A DNA stretch of 64,000 nucleotides from Mortierella sp. BCC40632 (GCA_011634665.1 WAEK01000022.1:248001-312000), one strand, 5' to 3'; shown: positions 35,404 through 47,378, counted from the first letter of the stretch. Made by a program: numbers and translations. The notes: a model not told the origin generated them from the letters alone.

Positions 35404-36499
35404 TTACAGCATCCAAACCACCAGTAGGATGCTCGACATTGTCATTGCAACAAGCATTGGAATAGAACCCCGAGCAGGCGATGCGGCTGTTGAACCTTTG
35501 TCAGTCTCGTCCACCACAGGGGCTAGAAAGATCAAAGGAGTGGAAAAGAAAAGAAAAAAAAATTCAAAAGATAGGAGGTATAAGTGAGAAGGATAATAGA
35601 GAGGATAGCCACAGAAGAGGATGAAAAAAAAAAAATAGGTCCTTACGAAGTGTGCCCTCTGGCTTAATTGAGAATGGAGAACCCTGTGCGACAATGACCG
35701 CAGTACCGTTGATATTCTCGACAAGGAAGATGGAAAAGCTGCTTCCAACAAAGCCCAGCTTGGGAACGGTCCAGTTGGCAGAGCCGACGGTTGTCTGCAC
35801 ATTAGAGAATAGAGCAAGTGGTCCCGTGAACAATTGCTTGGACTGTCCGAATTTGTTCCGTAGCATAGAAAAGGGGAGAGAGAGAGAAAGAGAAAGAGAA
35901 AGAGAGACAGAGGTAAGGGGACCACAACAGAAGGAAAGGGCCCCAATGCGGATCGTTCGCGTTCATCCAGTAGGTCGAGTTCGTGGAGTGGACCAGGCAT
36001 CAGGGGAGGTGTTTCCCCGAGGTATACAAAAAAAAAAAAAAAAAAAAAAAAGGAAGGAAGGAAGGAAGGAAGGAAAGCAAGCACAAAGATGGTGTTTAGT
36101 CAGGCAAAATCCAGAGTAGCCAAGCATTTTTGGACTCCCCTTTCCCCTTGCATCTTTTTGTCAAGGCGCCAATCCTCAGGTTTTTTTGACGCCTCAAGAG
36201 ACAGGAATCATCTGGGTTGACCAAAACAAAATAATAAAAAAAAAAATCTTTGCCAGAAGGTTGCATTACATTGTCAACAAGCTCCACAGACAACGTTGGG
36301 TTGTTCGTTCCCGTTGCCTTCCATGTAATCGTCATCGGACTACCTGCGACAATAAATGAGGTAGCGTTGGGCGAAATGAGCGCCAGATCAGCTAGTCATG
36401 ATAGTAGGAACAGCATTCCGTCTCTTTTTGTTAGAAAAACCGCGCTTGAAAAATGACAAAGAGCCACAGCTTGGCCTAGGGTACTAATCATGCAAAAAG

Positions 36500-36531
<32 letters not shown>

Positions 36532-36725
36532 TTCTTACCAAAAGCCGAAGCAGCAAGCATAAGGAATGCTGCAAAAGGGCAACCAGAGGCGAGAAAGAAC
36601 GAGGGCTGGCCATGACGTTGGGTGGGGGGTGGGGGGACGAGGAGGGCACAGACTATTACACCAAAAAAAAATAATAATAAAAAGAGTCCGTCAGTAACCA
36701 CTACCTCAAACCAGGAGAATGACAT
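35404..36725 (-). CDS. Kre9/Knh1-like GPI-anchored cell-wall protein
   Basis: Exons are (start uncertain)-36539, 36391-36270, 35842-35647 and 35522-35404. The last three join in frame. An N-terminal hydrophobic segment ending LMLAASAFA fits a signal peptide cleaved before DLALISPNATSF. Then comes the Kre9/Knh1-type beta-sandwich (Ser/Thr-rich GPI-anchored family, PF10342-like): VAGSPMTITWKATGTNNPTL, then ANWTVPKLG and AQGSPFSIKPEGT. The C-terminus is a small-residue/Ser stretch followed by a hydrophobic tail (SIPMLVAMTMSSILLVVWML), the pattern of a GPI signal. Such proteins act at the cell surface and are linked to beta-1,6-glucan. No ATG sits in a good position just before the signal peptide. 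One at 36725 is in frame but gives a long, odd leader, so an upstream exon is possible. Confidence 0.7.
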
Positions 36726-37153
36726 GGTCGATTTCCCAGTGAACCACTAGCATAAATTGTACAACGTGCCGAGTATGCTGGGAGATAGAGGAAGGAAGAA
36801 ACAATAAGAGTTCAACGTTGGATGACGGATCAAGTGTGGATGGGAGAATGGCTGGAAGTGTGGCTAGCTCAAAAGCACCAGTCGACGAAAGAGTTGATAG
36901 GACATGCTTGAGGTGAGTGAGCGAGAGGATGGGGAGGTTATGTCATAGTGGATGCTCCACACAATACCTAGTCTATTTGAGAGGAACTGCGGTTGCGAGT
37001 ACAGGGACCTGTTGACGAACAAAAGATGAAAAAGGTAAGAAAGAGAGAAAAAGAAGGAAAAGCACGCCGACAGGTAGAAATGGTGAGACAGAGTCGTGTG
37101 GATCATACGATAGTGCGTTAGGGCAAGGGAGGATGCAGAAAGGAAAGAAGGAA

Positions 37154-37224
<71 letters not shown>

Positions 37225-37239
37225 TATAAAAAGGAGAAA

Positions 37240-37285
<46 letters not shown>

Positions 37286-38364
37286 TGTGTGTGTGTGTGT
37301 GAGTGAGTGAGGAGTGAGAGCAGGACATTGGGGATTGGGGATGGTAATGGAGATTCAGAGAGTTCAGGTGGATGCAAAGGGGACTCTTACTCTCTCTTCT
37401 TCTGGGGCAAGTCGAGCTCGCCGCCAGGCCGGCATCAGTCGGCCGTCCCTGTGGCTCCTTGCTCTGGCCACTTTATCAGCAGAGGCCAAGGGGGTGCCGC
37501 ACTAACCCCCTTTGTTTTTTGTTTTTTGTTTTTTTCACTTTCAGGCCTTACAAAAGAAGAGAAAAAAAAAAGGGAAAAGGAGGGTAATGTACAGCTCACT
37601 CTGTGCTCCACGCAAGACGACTAAAGCCAACTGCACCACCAACAAAGCGAGTCTCGAGTCTGTTGACGGCAGGGGTTCTGGCCAAGGATTGGGTGAAGCC
37701 GCCGCCAGGGATGTCGTGAAGATGTCAGTCCGTCAAGGATCTGCTCCCTGTGCCATTCAAAAGGGACGAGGAGAAGGCGAAGACGGAGATAGAAAGAGAA
37801 AGAGAAAGAGATGAAAGGAAGAGAGAAAGCCAAGGGGCAGAGGGCAAACAAAAGAGTCAAGGGACAAGGCCTTTTTTTCCTTCTTCTCCATCTGAAGAAT
37901 GAGCCGACGGTAGGAATGCACGTCTCTGCTGCTGAACGAGGGGGTAAAGAAAGAACAGGAGTATCGTGCCGCCCAATGTACACGCCTGCGGAAGAGAAGC
38001 TGAAAAACTACCTACCGCCAACATCTTTTCTCTTATAGTAGTAGAGTGCAACAGCAGTTTAGGTAGTAAATGGAGAGAGAGAAAGAGAGAGAGAAAGAGA
38101 GAGAAAGGGAAGGGAGGGGGGGCAGCAGACAGCTATCGTTCTACCTTCTTCTCAAAAATCGCTATGAGGCGAATCTTTCTTGGACACTTGTTGCATTGGC
38201 CAAGTCAAGAAATTCCCAGGATTGTTTTTTTTTTGCGTAATTAGGATTTTTTTTTTTTTATTATTATTAGCATTGAATGTTCTATGTAAGCCAGCAATGC
38301 ATCCTTGTAATCAGGTAGTAAAGTCAACACTAGATATATTTATATATTGCTTCATTCTTTTGTT
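36726..38364. other. Gene-poor, microsatellite-rich intergenic region
   Basis: This 1.6-kb stretch holds long (GA)n tracts at about 37158-37215 and 37247-37282, a GT run following the second, and shorter GA tracts near 37790-37830 and 38070-38107. The open frames are repeat-driven. No tRNA or coding gene is recognised. Confidence 0.5.
37158..37282 (+). repeat. Two long (GA)n arrays with a GT run
   Basis: GA arrays at about 37158-37215 and 37247-37282 are separated by a short AT-rich spacer (AATATAAAAAGG). The second passes into a (GT)n run ending about 37300. Confidence 0.88.
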
Positions 38365-41300
38365 TTAGGCGTGGACATTCTTGGGAGCACGGTAACGGTA
38401 GGAGCGCAGGCGCAAGCTGGAAAGGACAACACTAACACTGGAGGCAGCCATGGCCAAGCCAGCCCAGGTAGGTCCAATGACGGCCGATCGATTCCAGGGA
38501 ACCAGGACACCGGCAGCGACGGGAATCATCACCACGTTGTACATAAAGGCCCACAAAAAGTTGATCAAGATTCTTCGCACAACCGTCTTGGCCAAGTCTC
38601 GCATCACCAACAAGTCTGTCAGGGTGTCTCGCAACAACACAATCGAGGCTGCTTCAATCGCAATGTCGGTTGCGGAGCCGACCGAGATACCAAGATCCGA
38701 CTGTGCAAGTGCTGGAGAGTCGTTGATGCCGTCACCAATCATTGCCACGATAGCAGGTCTCATCTGTCGACTGCCTTCTTGGTCGACCGACTTGGAACCC
38801 ACAGCTGACATTTCGACCGATTGAGCCTTTGACTTTGGCTTGAAGATAGATGTGAACTTGGACAATCCAGAGTTGGACTTTGGACGTCCAGCCATTTGAA
38901 GCTGCTTGACCTTGGCTGCCTTGTCCTCTGGCAGGACACCAGCAATAACATTGGTGATGCCCAATTGACGAGCAATGGCCTGGGCTGTGATGGGGTGGTC
39001 TCCTGTCAACATCCATGTTTCGATTCCTTGAGCCTTGAGTCCTGCAACCACATCAGCTGCCTCAGGGCGGGCCGTGTCCGCCACAGCAACCTGGGTGACA
39101 ATCAAAGGAACATTGGCCGAACCAAGGCTCGTCGCGCAGTTGCATTCAATGCAAGCACAGAGTTCACACTTGCATGTGGCATCGGTACTCTGACTCTTGG
39201 AAGAGGCTGCATCGATGGAAACTCTTCCTGACAAGGGCTGAGTTGCCTCATTGTTGTTCATAGCAGGGCTGATTGCGCAAAGGACAACTGATTTGCCCTC
39301 GGACTGCCAACGACTGAGCTCAGCTTGACGTTCAGCCGAGGAAACTTGAACTGGATAGTGCGCACCGTTCTCTTGCATCCACTTTTCATTGCCAATGATC
39401 ACATTCAGAGCACGGAACTGACCATAGCCATCGAGGATAAGATCATCGCCCAATGTCAACGTAGCAGAAAGTCCACGACCAGCGACCTCACGTGTATGAG
39501 CAATCTTGACATGGTTAAATTGTTTCTGGAGTCTCTCCGAAAGGTTCTCTTCACCTTCTTCTTCTTCACCATCCTGAGGAGCCTGGGGTACCTTGTAAAG
39601 CTTCTCAGCGGCACCCTTGGCCACAGCCAACGCCACGGGATGGCTACTGCCAGCTTCAACCTTTCCGAGAACTTGCAAGATCAGATCAGCGCTCGTTTTG
39701 CTAGAGCCTTCAATGACCCATGAGTCGGTCATCTTGGGCTTGCCCGTGGTCAAAGTACCAGTCTTGTCAAAGACAACGGTATCCAAACGCTTGGCCATCT
39801 CGAGAGCAAATCCACCACCCTTGACCAAGATACCGTGCTTGGCTGCGACACCTGTACCGACCATGACAGCTGCAGGAGAGGCCAAACCTAGAGCACAAGG
39901 ACAGGCAATTACCAGGACAGCAACAGCCTTGAGTGTAGCATAAATCCAGAAACTCTCGCCTTCCGAAAACCAATGAGCTGGAATCTTGTTATAGTGTCCC
40001 GCAATCGCCCAGGCAGCAAAAGTGAGCAAACCAAGAACAATGACAATGGGCACAAACACTCCCGAGATCTTGTCACCAAGGGCTTCAATGGGAGCCTTGG
40101 GACTAGCCTGAGCATCTTGAACAAGTTGAATGATTCTGGAGAGGGTCGTATCCTTGCCGACCTTGGTAGCCTTGACCTGGATCACGGAGGTCAAGTTGAT
40201 GGAGGCACTGATGACCTTGCTCTTGCGTTCCATCTTTTGAACGGGCAAAGACTCGCCCGTGATCATGGCCTCGTCCACCATCGTGTTGCCCTTCCAGAGA
40301 AGACCATCGCAAGGAATACGACCACCAGCGTTCACCAAAAGAATATCACCGACTTGAATGAGTGAAGCAGAAATCTCTTCTGTAGTTTCATCCGCCTTGA
40401 CAAGGGTTGCTGTTTCGGGTTGAAGATCCATCAACTTGGTGATTGTCTCGGCTGTCTTGCCCTTGGCCATGGCCTCGAGCCACTTGCCCAAGTTAATAAA
40501 GGTGACCAAGAAGACGGCTGTCTCGAAAAAGTCGACACCCGATCCACTGTCGTGACTCATACCATGATCTTCCTTTTGAGCGACCATGGCAGCAATGATA
40601 CTACCCAAACTAGCAAAGTAGGCGACACTTGTTCCAAGAGCGACCAATGTCTCCATATTGGCCGTACGGGTATAACGGAGGGCACGATAAGCCTTGATAT
40701 AGAAAGGTTGAGCGAGCCAGAATTGGACAGGGGTGGCGAGGACAAACATGATCACATCTTGAATTCGAAGACCAGGAATAATGTAAATACCAAGTCCTTT
40801 ACGGACAGGGTTCGAGCTTGGCAACATCATCACCATGACCATGGCGACGATGAACATGGGGATGGCAAAGACCAAGGAGAGGAGAAGTCTCTTTCGAAGC
40901 ATCCATTCTTCCTTCTTGATCTTTTCTTGGAGTGCGTTACGACTGGTCATGGCATCGTCTGGTGCAAGTGAAACATCGAAACCAGTGTCTTCAACGGCCG
41001 TGATCAAATCACGGACACCAATGATGGCTGGGTCATGTACAATGACTCCGGACTTGGCGAGCAAGTTGACTTGGACTTGATGAATTCCCTGAAGTCCCAT
41101 GAGCGATGCTATTCATGGATTGGAAGGAAGCAAAGAATCTGCATTTAGTATCACAGGCAGCGAAGGAATGGTTCTCTAAGCGATCGAGATAGAGAGAGAA
41201 AGAACAAAAATATTGGAAGGTACGACTACTTACATTCAATGGCACTAACACAACTGGCACAAGTCATTCCTGAAATGTCAAGACGTGTGGTAGTCAGGGC

Positions 41301-41930
41301 ATCGGCACCATTGGGATCCTGATCCATAACGCTGGTCAATGTTTGATCGTCATTGGCAAGCTTTTCTGTCTTGATATGATCCGCCTCGAATCCAAGGCTT
41401 CGGATTTTGTCAGCAATGGAACTGGTGGTCATGTTATTGATGACCGAGGTTTGATCTTGAGAGGCCTCGTACTCAAACTGAGCATTTCCAGTAGCAAGTG
41501 TGACCTTGACAGAAGGATGTCGGACTCCAGGAAGACTCTTCAAAAGTGTCTCTACCTTGGAAGAACAAGAACTGCAAAACATGCCAGAGATCGTGAGCGA
41601 GACTCGATAGATGCTGAGAGAGTTGGAGGACTGGGTTTGCTTTGAAGGAAGGGAGATGGTGTCGATGTATTTGAATCCAGTTACATCGTATCCTGCATTC
41701 TCAACCGTCTCCACAATCAGTGACTCGGGGCAGAGGTCAGGCGAAGCCATGAGAGAAGCAGAGCCGACAAGGAGATTGACAGCCACGGAGCCCGGTTGGA
41801 CACTAGGCAAGGCGATGAGAGCCTTTTCGATGGCCTGAACACAGCTGGCGCAGGTCATTCCTGAGATTGAAAGGGTTGCCTTGCTCAGACGAGCCGGTTT
41901 TGACTCTGTGACGATAGCAATGCCGTCCAT
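38365..41930 (-). CDS. CCC2: P1B-type copper-transporting ATPase (CCC2/ATP7 type)
   Basis: Exons 41930-41234 and 41108-38365 join in frame (Ser codon split T/CA) to 1146 residues. Three N-terminal heavy-metal-associated domains carry CxxC at C27/C30, C119/C122 and C224/C227. The ATPase core shows TGES (516-519), the CPC copper site in a membrane helix (C635, C637), the phosphorylated Asp in DKTGT (D680), TGDHPITA (934-941) and GDGINDSPAL. It ends with YNVVMIP and MAASSVSVVLSSLRLRSY, typical of Cu(I) pumps. The family loads copper into secretory cuproenzymes at the Golgi. Two oddities: the nucleotide-domain SEHP reads SSHP (720-723), and between strands of the N/P junction lies an insertion with six cysteines in 13 residues (878-890, CKCELCACIECNC). 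Confidence 0.95.
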
Positions 41931-42807
41931 GGTGTGTGTTGGCTGCGGAGGTTGACTGAGTATGTGTGTGTGTGTGTGTGTGTAGCTAGAAGACGTTTTG
42001 TGTGGGAATAAGCTGAAAAAAGAATGGGATATGAAATGCTGTGAAGGGGATGGGTGTTTGTGTTATGAGAGCAGAGATAAAAAAGAAGGGTCCAGTGTAA
42101 AAATGCTAATAAGGATGGTTTGGGAGGAGATGTTTGGTAATGCTGCTGATAGGATAGAGATGCTGTTGGGTATTTGGTCACCCACGCTCTGTGCTGTGGT
42201 GAGAGTTCAAGTGAGAGAGTGAGAGTGAGACTGATAATGAAGAGAGAAAGAGTGCGAGAGGGAGTGTGTTTTTATACTTTTTTTCTTCTCGTCTTTCTCG
42301 TTCCTTGTCCCAGCAAGGGCTCTGTATGCGGAACAGTGGATGCGGGGATTAATGGATAGTTAGAGTCCTGGAGCAAGATGCGAGATGATTCGATTTGTCG
42401 ACATGATGGACAAATCGGGCTGACAATTCCGTCTGTGTGGCCCTGCTCTCATTGGCTGGCGTTGGTTTATAAAACCACGCAACAACAACAGAGACTGTGC
42501 TCCTCCAAAAAAAAGCGCACCATGATTTTTCTATTCGCGCGCGCGGCGTGTGTTCCGCTCGGAAGCTTCTCTCTCCCACTCTCCCCCTTGCCCTGGACAA
42601 TGCCAATTTCACACTAAAAAAGATGAACCCTGTCCAGCAGCAGTTGTTTATCAAAGAGACGGCGGTTCCTCTTTCTCTCTCTCACACACACCAGGAGCAA
42701 GTCTAATTCGCTCGGAGCTGTCTCCTGACTTCGCCTCCAAAGGGTGCAGTATCGCGTCATTGTCCTGGGGTTTGTTTGTTGTTGTAGCATTATTGCCCAA
42801 GAGTGAG

Positions 42808-42843
<36 letters not shown>

Positions 42844-43056
42844 TTGTGTGCCGCCGTCCAGCATTCATCTAAGGAAACCCTGTCGAGCAGTCTGTGTTGT
42901 GGCTGCTTTCAATGAAGGGAGCGCAAGAGAGGCGGAGGGCGTAGCCGAGGAACTCTGTTCTACCAAAAGATAGACTTTTCTATTGGTTCTCGGTCTCGAC
43001 AGCTTCTTTTTCCATCATTTTTTATTTTTTACTCACGGACCCGACCTTGCCTCAAA
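41931..43056. promoter_or_regulatory. Divergent promoter region, CCC2 and the AIG2-like gene
   Basis: This contains a TG microsatellite at about 41962-41983 just upstream of CCC2 and a GA run at about 42812-42841. No coding sequence is convincing. Both flanking genes are transcribed away from it. Confidence 0.4.
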
Positions 43057-43809
43057 ATGACTGCCGCCATCCAATCCCCACAGGCAGACATTGCCAAAGA
43101 GCCTCATCCATGCTTCTTTTATGGATCCCTGATGGACCCCCGTGTCCTCTGTTCTGTCACCCGGCCTGGACCTGAAGCAAAATGGCATTCTGTGCGGGCA
43201 TCGATCGATGTAGGTCTCTCCATCAGACTCGATCGAGTTACTTCTCCTCTCGAGCCGGATGACACATTCAACTCGTTGGCACTCATCTATTCCCCCTTTT
43301 TTTTTTTTCTTTTTTTTGGATAGGGATACGTTCGTCATCCCTACCATAACGAGCCATATCCAGGAATGATACCAACGAGTGATCGTTCTCAGTGTGTAGA
43401 AGGAATCCTGGTGTTTGGTCACACTCTAATGGACCGCTTCCGACTAGACCAGTTTGAAGGCGATGTAAGATTTTTTTTAGTCATCACTCTTGCATTTTTT
43501 TTTTTTTTTTTTTTAGTCTTTTAACCTCAGTATTGGGACAGTTACTAAACAAATTTTATTTCTTGTTTTTGCTCTCAGGAATACACACGCGAGCTATTGA
43601 CAGTCAAGGTTTTGGGTCCTGTCCCTGCCTCGTTCAACGTCCTTGGATCGACGGACTTGACTTCTGGAGATCATATCAAGGCATACGTTTATATCTTTTC
43701 GGGTCCTAAGAACCACCTAGACTTGACTCGACAGTGGGATTTTGAAACATTCCAGCGCAATCAGGTAGAGAAATGGATAGAGAATGACGCACATCTTGCT
43801 CCAATCTAG
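43057..43809 (+). CDS. AIG2/gamma-glutamylcyclotransferase-like protein
   Basis: Exons 43057-43209, 43324-43464 and 43579-43809 join in frame to 174 residues. The fold signature is present: FFYGSLMDPRVL near the N-terminus (the YGSL substrate loop of the family) and LDQFEGDEYTRELLTVKV in the middle, whose Glu is the likely general acid/base. Members cyclise gamma-glutamyl groups to 5-oxoproline (GGCT, GGACT) or have unknown substrates (plant AIG2, fungal paralogues). The substrate cannot be read from the sequence. Both introns have long poly-T runs just before or within them (about 43301-43317 and 43495-43514). Confidence 0.8.
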
Positions 43810-43977
43810 AACTAAATCGATCTTTAGTCATCAATTGAGTGGAATGCCAATTGCAGAATACAAAATTTCATGAAAAAGTTCAAAATGAGCACGAGATATG
43901 GAGATAATCCCTGAATGGTTTGTTTTTGATTTTTTTTTTTTTTTTTTTTTTGTTCAAGTGTTCCAGCTGTCCTTCTT

Positions 43978-46900
43978 TTACAAGCTCTGGAAGCACTTTA
44001 ATATTGTTTCACGGAGCAATGGTCGAATATTCTCATCACATTTAACTACTGTTTCCTGATCCCGTATAATAAACGACGCAGCCTGTCCTTCAATTTCAAA
44101 CTCAATCTTGACCTCTGGAGGACGTGCTTTGTCATCTGAGTCTCCAGAGAGTGGGCGATGTTCCGTCACCACAGGGTTCTCTACTCCGATCTGCTCAGGG
44201 TTAGGAGCAATTGCGAGATAGAGAGAAGCTCCGTTAGGATATCTGAGCCAAACAATGGTAGAACTGGAGGGACCTGGGGGGGGGAGAGGCGCAAGTCCAA
44301 AAAAAAAAAAAAAAAAGTCGATAGTCTCAAAATACCTGTGCCAAACCCTGGAGGAGGTTCTGGAGGTTCATCACGCCACAGAGCTGGCGCTGTGTATAGA
44401 GTGCCAAGAATTGTCGCCCTGCAACAGAGGCGGGTTCAAGCTGCATTTGGTTGTTGTAAATCGAAAGAGAGCCAGCCACGGAGGCAATGGATGTAGTCCC
44501 AAACGATTGCGGATATATTCCTTTGGCAAGCTATTGCAAACCAAGAGTTTTTTTTTTTTGGTTTTCGTTAGTTTTCCACTTTCGAGTAGCTCAGAAAAAA
44601 AAAAAAAAAAAATCGCTGAATCAAGTCAGTGGGCCTTACCTCTTCTGACAAGAGAACAGACTCGTAGAGTGATCCCATTCCCAGTTGAACAGCCTTTCCA
44701 TACTTGTATGCCGTCCACCGAATAGAGGAGGACGAGGTCGTCAACTTTGCATCCGCTAATTCAGCGCTACCATCTGCACGAATGGAATTTGTCGCGCGTG
44801 CTGGTACAAGGACCTGTTTAGGATGGCGATACTTCTTCATGACCTCAACCAATTGGTCTACAGAGAGTCGGATATCCAATGGACACACACTTTGAGTAAT
44901 CTCTAGTCCCTCATAGGGTTCCAAACTCGCAGGGACGTCATATCTAGGCTCTGCACAATGAAGCAAGGGAAGCACGTTCTGAAAACATTAGTTTCTTATC
45001 TTTTCTCTCCTTCTTTCTCTCTCCTTTCTTCTTCTTCTTCTTCTTTCTTATTCCTTTTTCAAATAATTGGAATGTACCTATGAAAATAAGAGAGTTCTTG
45101 GCCTTGTTTCCCCACATGTGAATAAGGTTCACCATTGGTCCAGATCTTAGACTAGGATGTCCACCAAACACTATGCAAGGGTGCTTCAAATCGGACGAAA
45201 ATTCTCCATGAACACTCTTGTAATTCTTGGCTGGTCCCTTCTCCAATAGAATCCCGTGAAGAAGGGGGGCTTCTGGCAAATAGACCATTTCTTGCTTCCG
45301 AGGAGCCATCCTTAAAAAAACCATTAATTGTTAGTCGAAAAACGAATCAAAGTCTCCTCCTCCCCCTTCCCTCTCCCTCTCCAACAGCTCTTCTCTCAAA
45401 ACGCAAATCAAATAAACACAAGAGTCCTACCATTCTGCAAGAATATTAGAGTACTGAAGTGCAGTTTCGGCGACAGGCGAGATAAAGCTATACTGGACCT
45501 GATGAATCAATCCCATCCGATTCAGATGCAAGTGAATATCTTCCATAAGATCAAACAGAAATCCAGAGATCGTGCAAGGGATCAAGACATGACCCTTGCG
45601 AGCAATGGTCATTGCAATGTTGGCACAGACTTCATTCACGCCATTGTCATAGGTAATGCTGCCCTTGGGACAAAGATCCGCCACAATGACTGTGCTGGCG
45701 TGTTCCAAGAGTGTTCCATCAAAATGATCTGGGTGAAGATTGACTTGCATGGATGATGAAGAGACATATGCAATCTAGAGAGTAGAGTTCATCATTGTGA
45801 GCAAGAAGGTCTCCTGGAGAGAACAGGGAGGGGCAAGGAGGTGGGGGACAGGTATTAAAAAAAAGAGAGAGAAAAAGATCTTTTCGAGTAAAATATTCCT
45901 TACATTCTCTGTCCCGATCTGGACCAGCCAATTTGAGCTTCCAAGGCAATATCCTGCGCTGTGCGCTGTCAGTTTGAGTGAACCATAGAGGGCCTAACAT
46001 AAACACGGCTAGTTAGAAGTGAGTCTTGAGTAGACAAGAAAGAAAAGGGAAAAAGGGGGAAGGGGGGGAAGGGTATCCTGTCCAGAAAGAAGATGTTGAT
46101 TCAACGATATCCTAGATAAGACTCCATTAGAGTGAGCAATCCAACTTACAACATGTTCGCGAAAACGCACTGCTTGGATCTTGTCGATACAAGCTTTGAC
46201 ATCTGCGAGGGTATAGGCAGGATAGAGTCCTGTCCCAGCCTTGGCTACTAACTGCTTTCGGTCGATTGCGTCATGAGGACTGGAGGATACACTTGTCCCG
46301 AAAAATGATACAAACTCTGTCATGAGCTGTCTTAGCTCCGCACAAGGATTGAAGAAGAAGAAATAGTATAGTAGGCAAATAATTCATAATGGGTTACCAA
46401 GTTAGACAGCCGCGCCTACAATACGAGAATACCAAAAATTGAAATTGACCCTATCTTGTTTTTTTTCTTTCTTTCTTCATAATGACTACCTTCCAAACTC
46501 GATTGTGGGCTCCGTGGCGAATATCCGGCCTTGGAAATCAGTGTACTCGGTCAAATATGGCAAGGCCAGAATGTGGTTGTAGTTGGAGATGAGAACAACA
46601 TCAATCGATTTCAGGTCGATACCAGAGAAATCTGGAAGCTTAAAGAGATAGTCATGTGTTGAGGTCTGCCTTGTGGTAGTTCCTTTGTCATCTGCTGCGG
46701 TTGTTCCAGAAGAGGATGCCAACGTGGCGTCCGCTGTCTCGCCTGATGTCCGCTGCTTTTTTTTAGTATGAGCAATAGTGGTGGATGCTCTCAGGAATGA
46801 AGCCCAGTCCTGTCGAATATCGGTAGCCTCCTGTGGTAATAGAGTCATGGCTGACTTTCTTTTGTTGTGGCTAGAATTTGATCCGCTCGAATTCGCTGTT

Positions 46901-47262
46901 GACGATGATGTCTGAGAAGGGTCTGTGGTGTTGGTGGTGCTTGCTTTGCCTTCAGAGGTACTCTTCAACTCCTCGGTGAGTCCACCTTCTCGCACGGGCA
47001 TCGAATAGAGTTGCTCATGGCCAAGGCCACAGTCGAGAAGGACTAGCATCTGTCTGACTTTTAGGACCAGACAGTTTGGCTCCCCATCAGGCAACAATGA
47101 AGTCTAGCATGAAAAAGACGAATAGGGGGAGAGGTAAGCTGATGAAATCAGTTTTTGGCGATGCTCCTGCCCAGCCACAATGCATCCCATTGGGGTAAAT
47201 GTGGATCCCGACACGATTCCAGTCCTGAGTTGGTCCCAAGACAATATCCATACCAGACGCAT
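43978..47262 (-). CDS. INTS9: Integrator complex subunit 9 (INTS9), MBL/beta-CASP protein
   Basis: Nine exons: 47262-47254, 47103-46490, 46330-46150, 45993-45904, 45774-45431, 45310-45078, 44950-44640, 44530 to about 44336, and 44273-43978. They encode about 750 residues. The predicted N-terminus (exon 1 is nine bases) aligns residue for residue in spacing with human INTS9. Family blocks include VLLDCGLGHEQ, VLISNYNHILALPYLTEYTD, IFATEPTIEFGR, SAGYCLGSSNWLVQIGTEN, ARKGHVLIPCTISGFLFDL, YSFISPVAETALQYSNILAE, VHGEFSSDLKHPCIVFGGHP and CPLDIRLSVDQL. INTS9 is the inactive partner of the INTS11 endonuclease in Integrator, which cleaves nascent snRNA and attenuates mRNA transcription. A Ser/Thr-rich insertion lies near residues 60-150. 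The exon 8/9 junction is imperfect: the strong donor at 44335 breaks frame, while a weak donor 11 bases upstream restores it. Confidence 0.88.
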
Positions 47263-47378
47263 AGTGTCGCGATAGGATGGTCGTGACAGAAGCTGGGATC
47301 GGATCGCGATGCATCATTTCGTTGGTGAGCATGTCTCTCGACTTTTTGTCGGATGAAATTAAGGGGCATGATCCATCC

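Noticed and set aside
36864..37377. Minus-strand open frames rich in (LS)n and (HT)n
   Set aside because: They are direct translations of GA/GT microsatellites.
36726..38364. Search for tRNA or snRNA genes in the gene-poor region
   Set aside because: No cloverleaf-like stems with B-box GGTTCGAATCC or other Pol III elements seen by eye on either strand.
43978..47262. CPSF100/Cft2 as an alternative for the INTS9 gene
   Set aside because: The N-terminal VLLDCGLG spacing, SNYNHILALPYLTE, ATEPTIEFGR and the C-terminal domain match INTS9; a tree would settle it.
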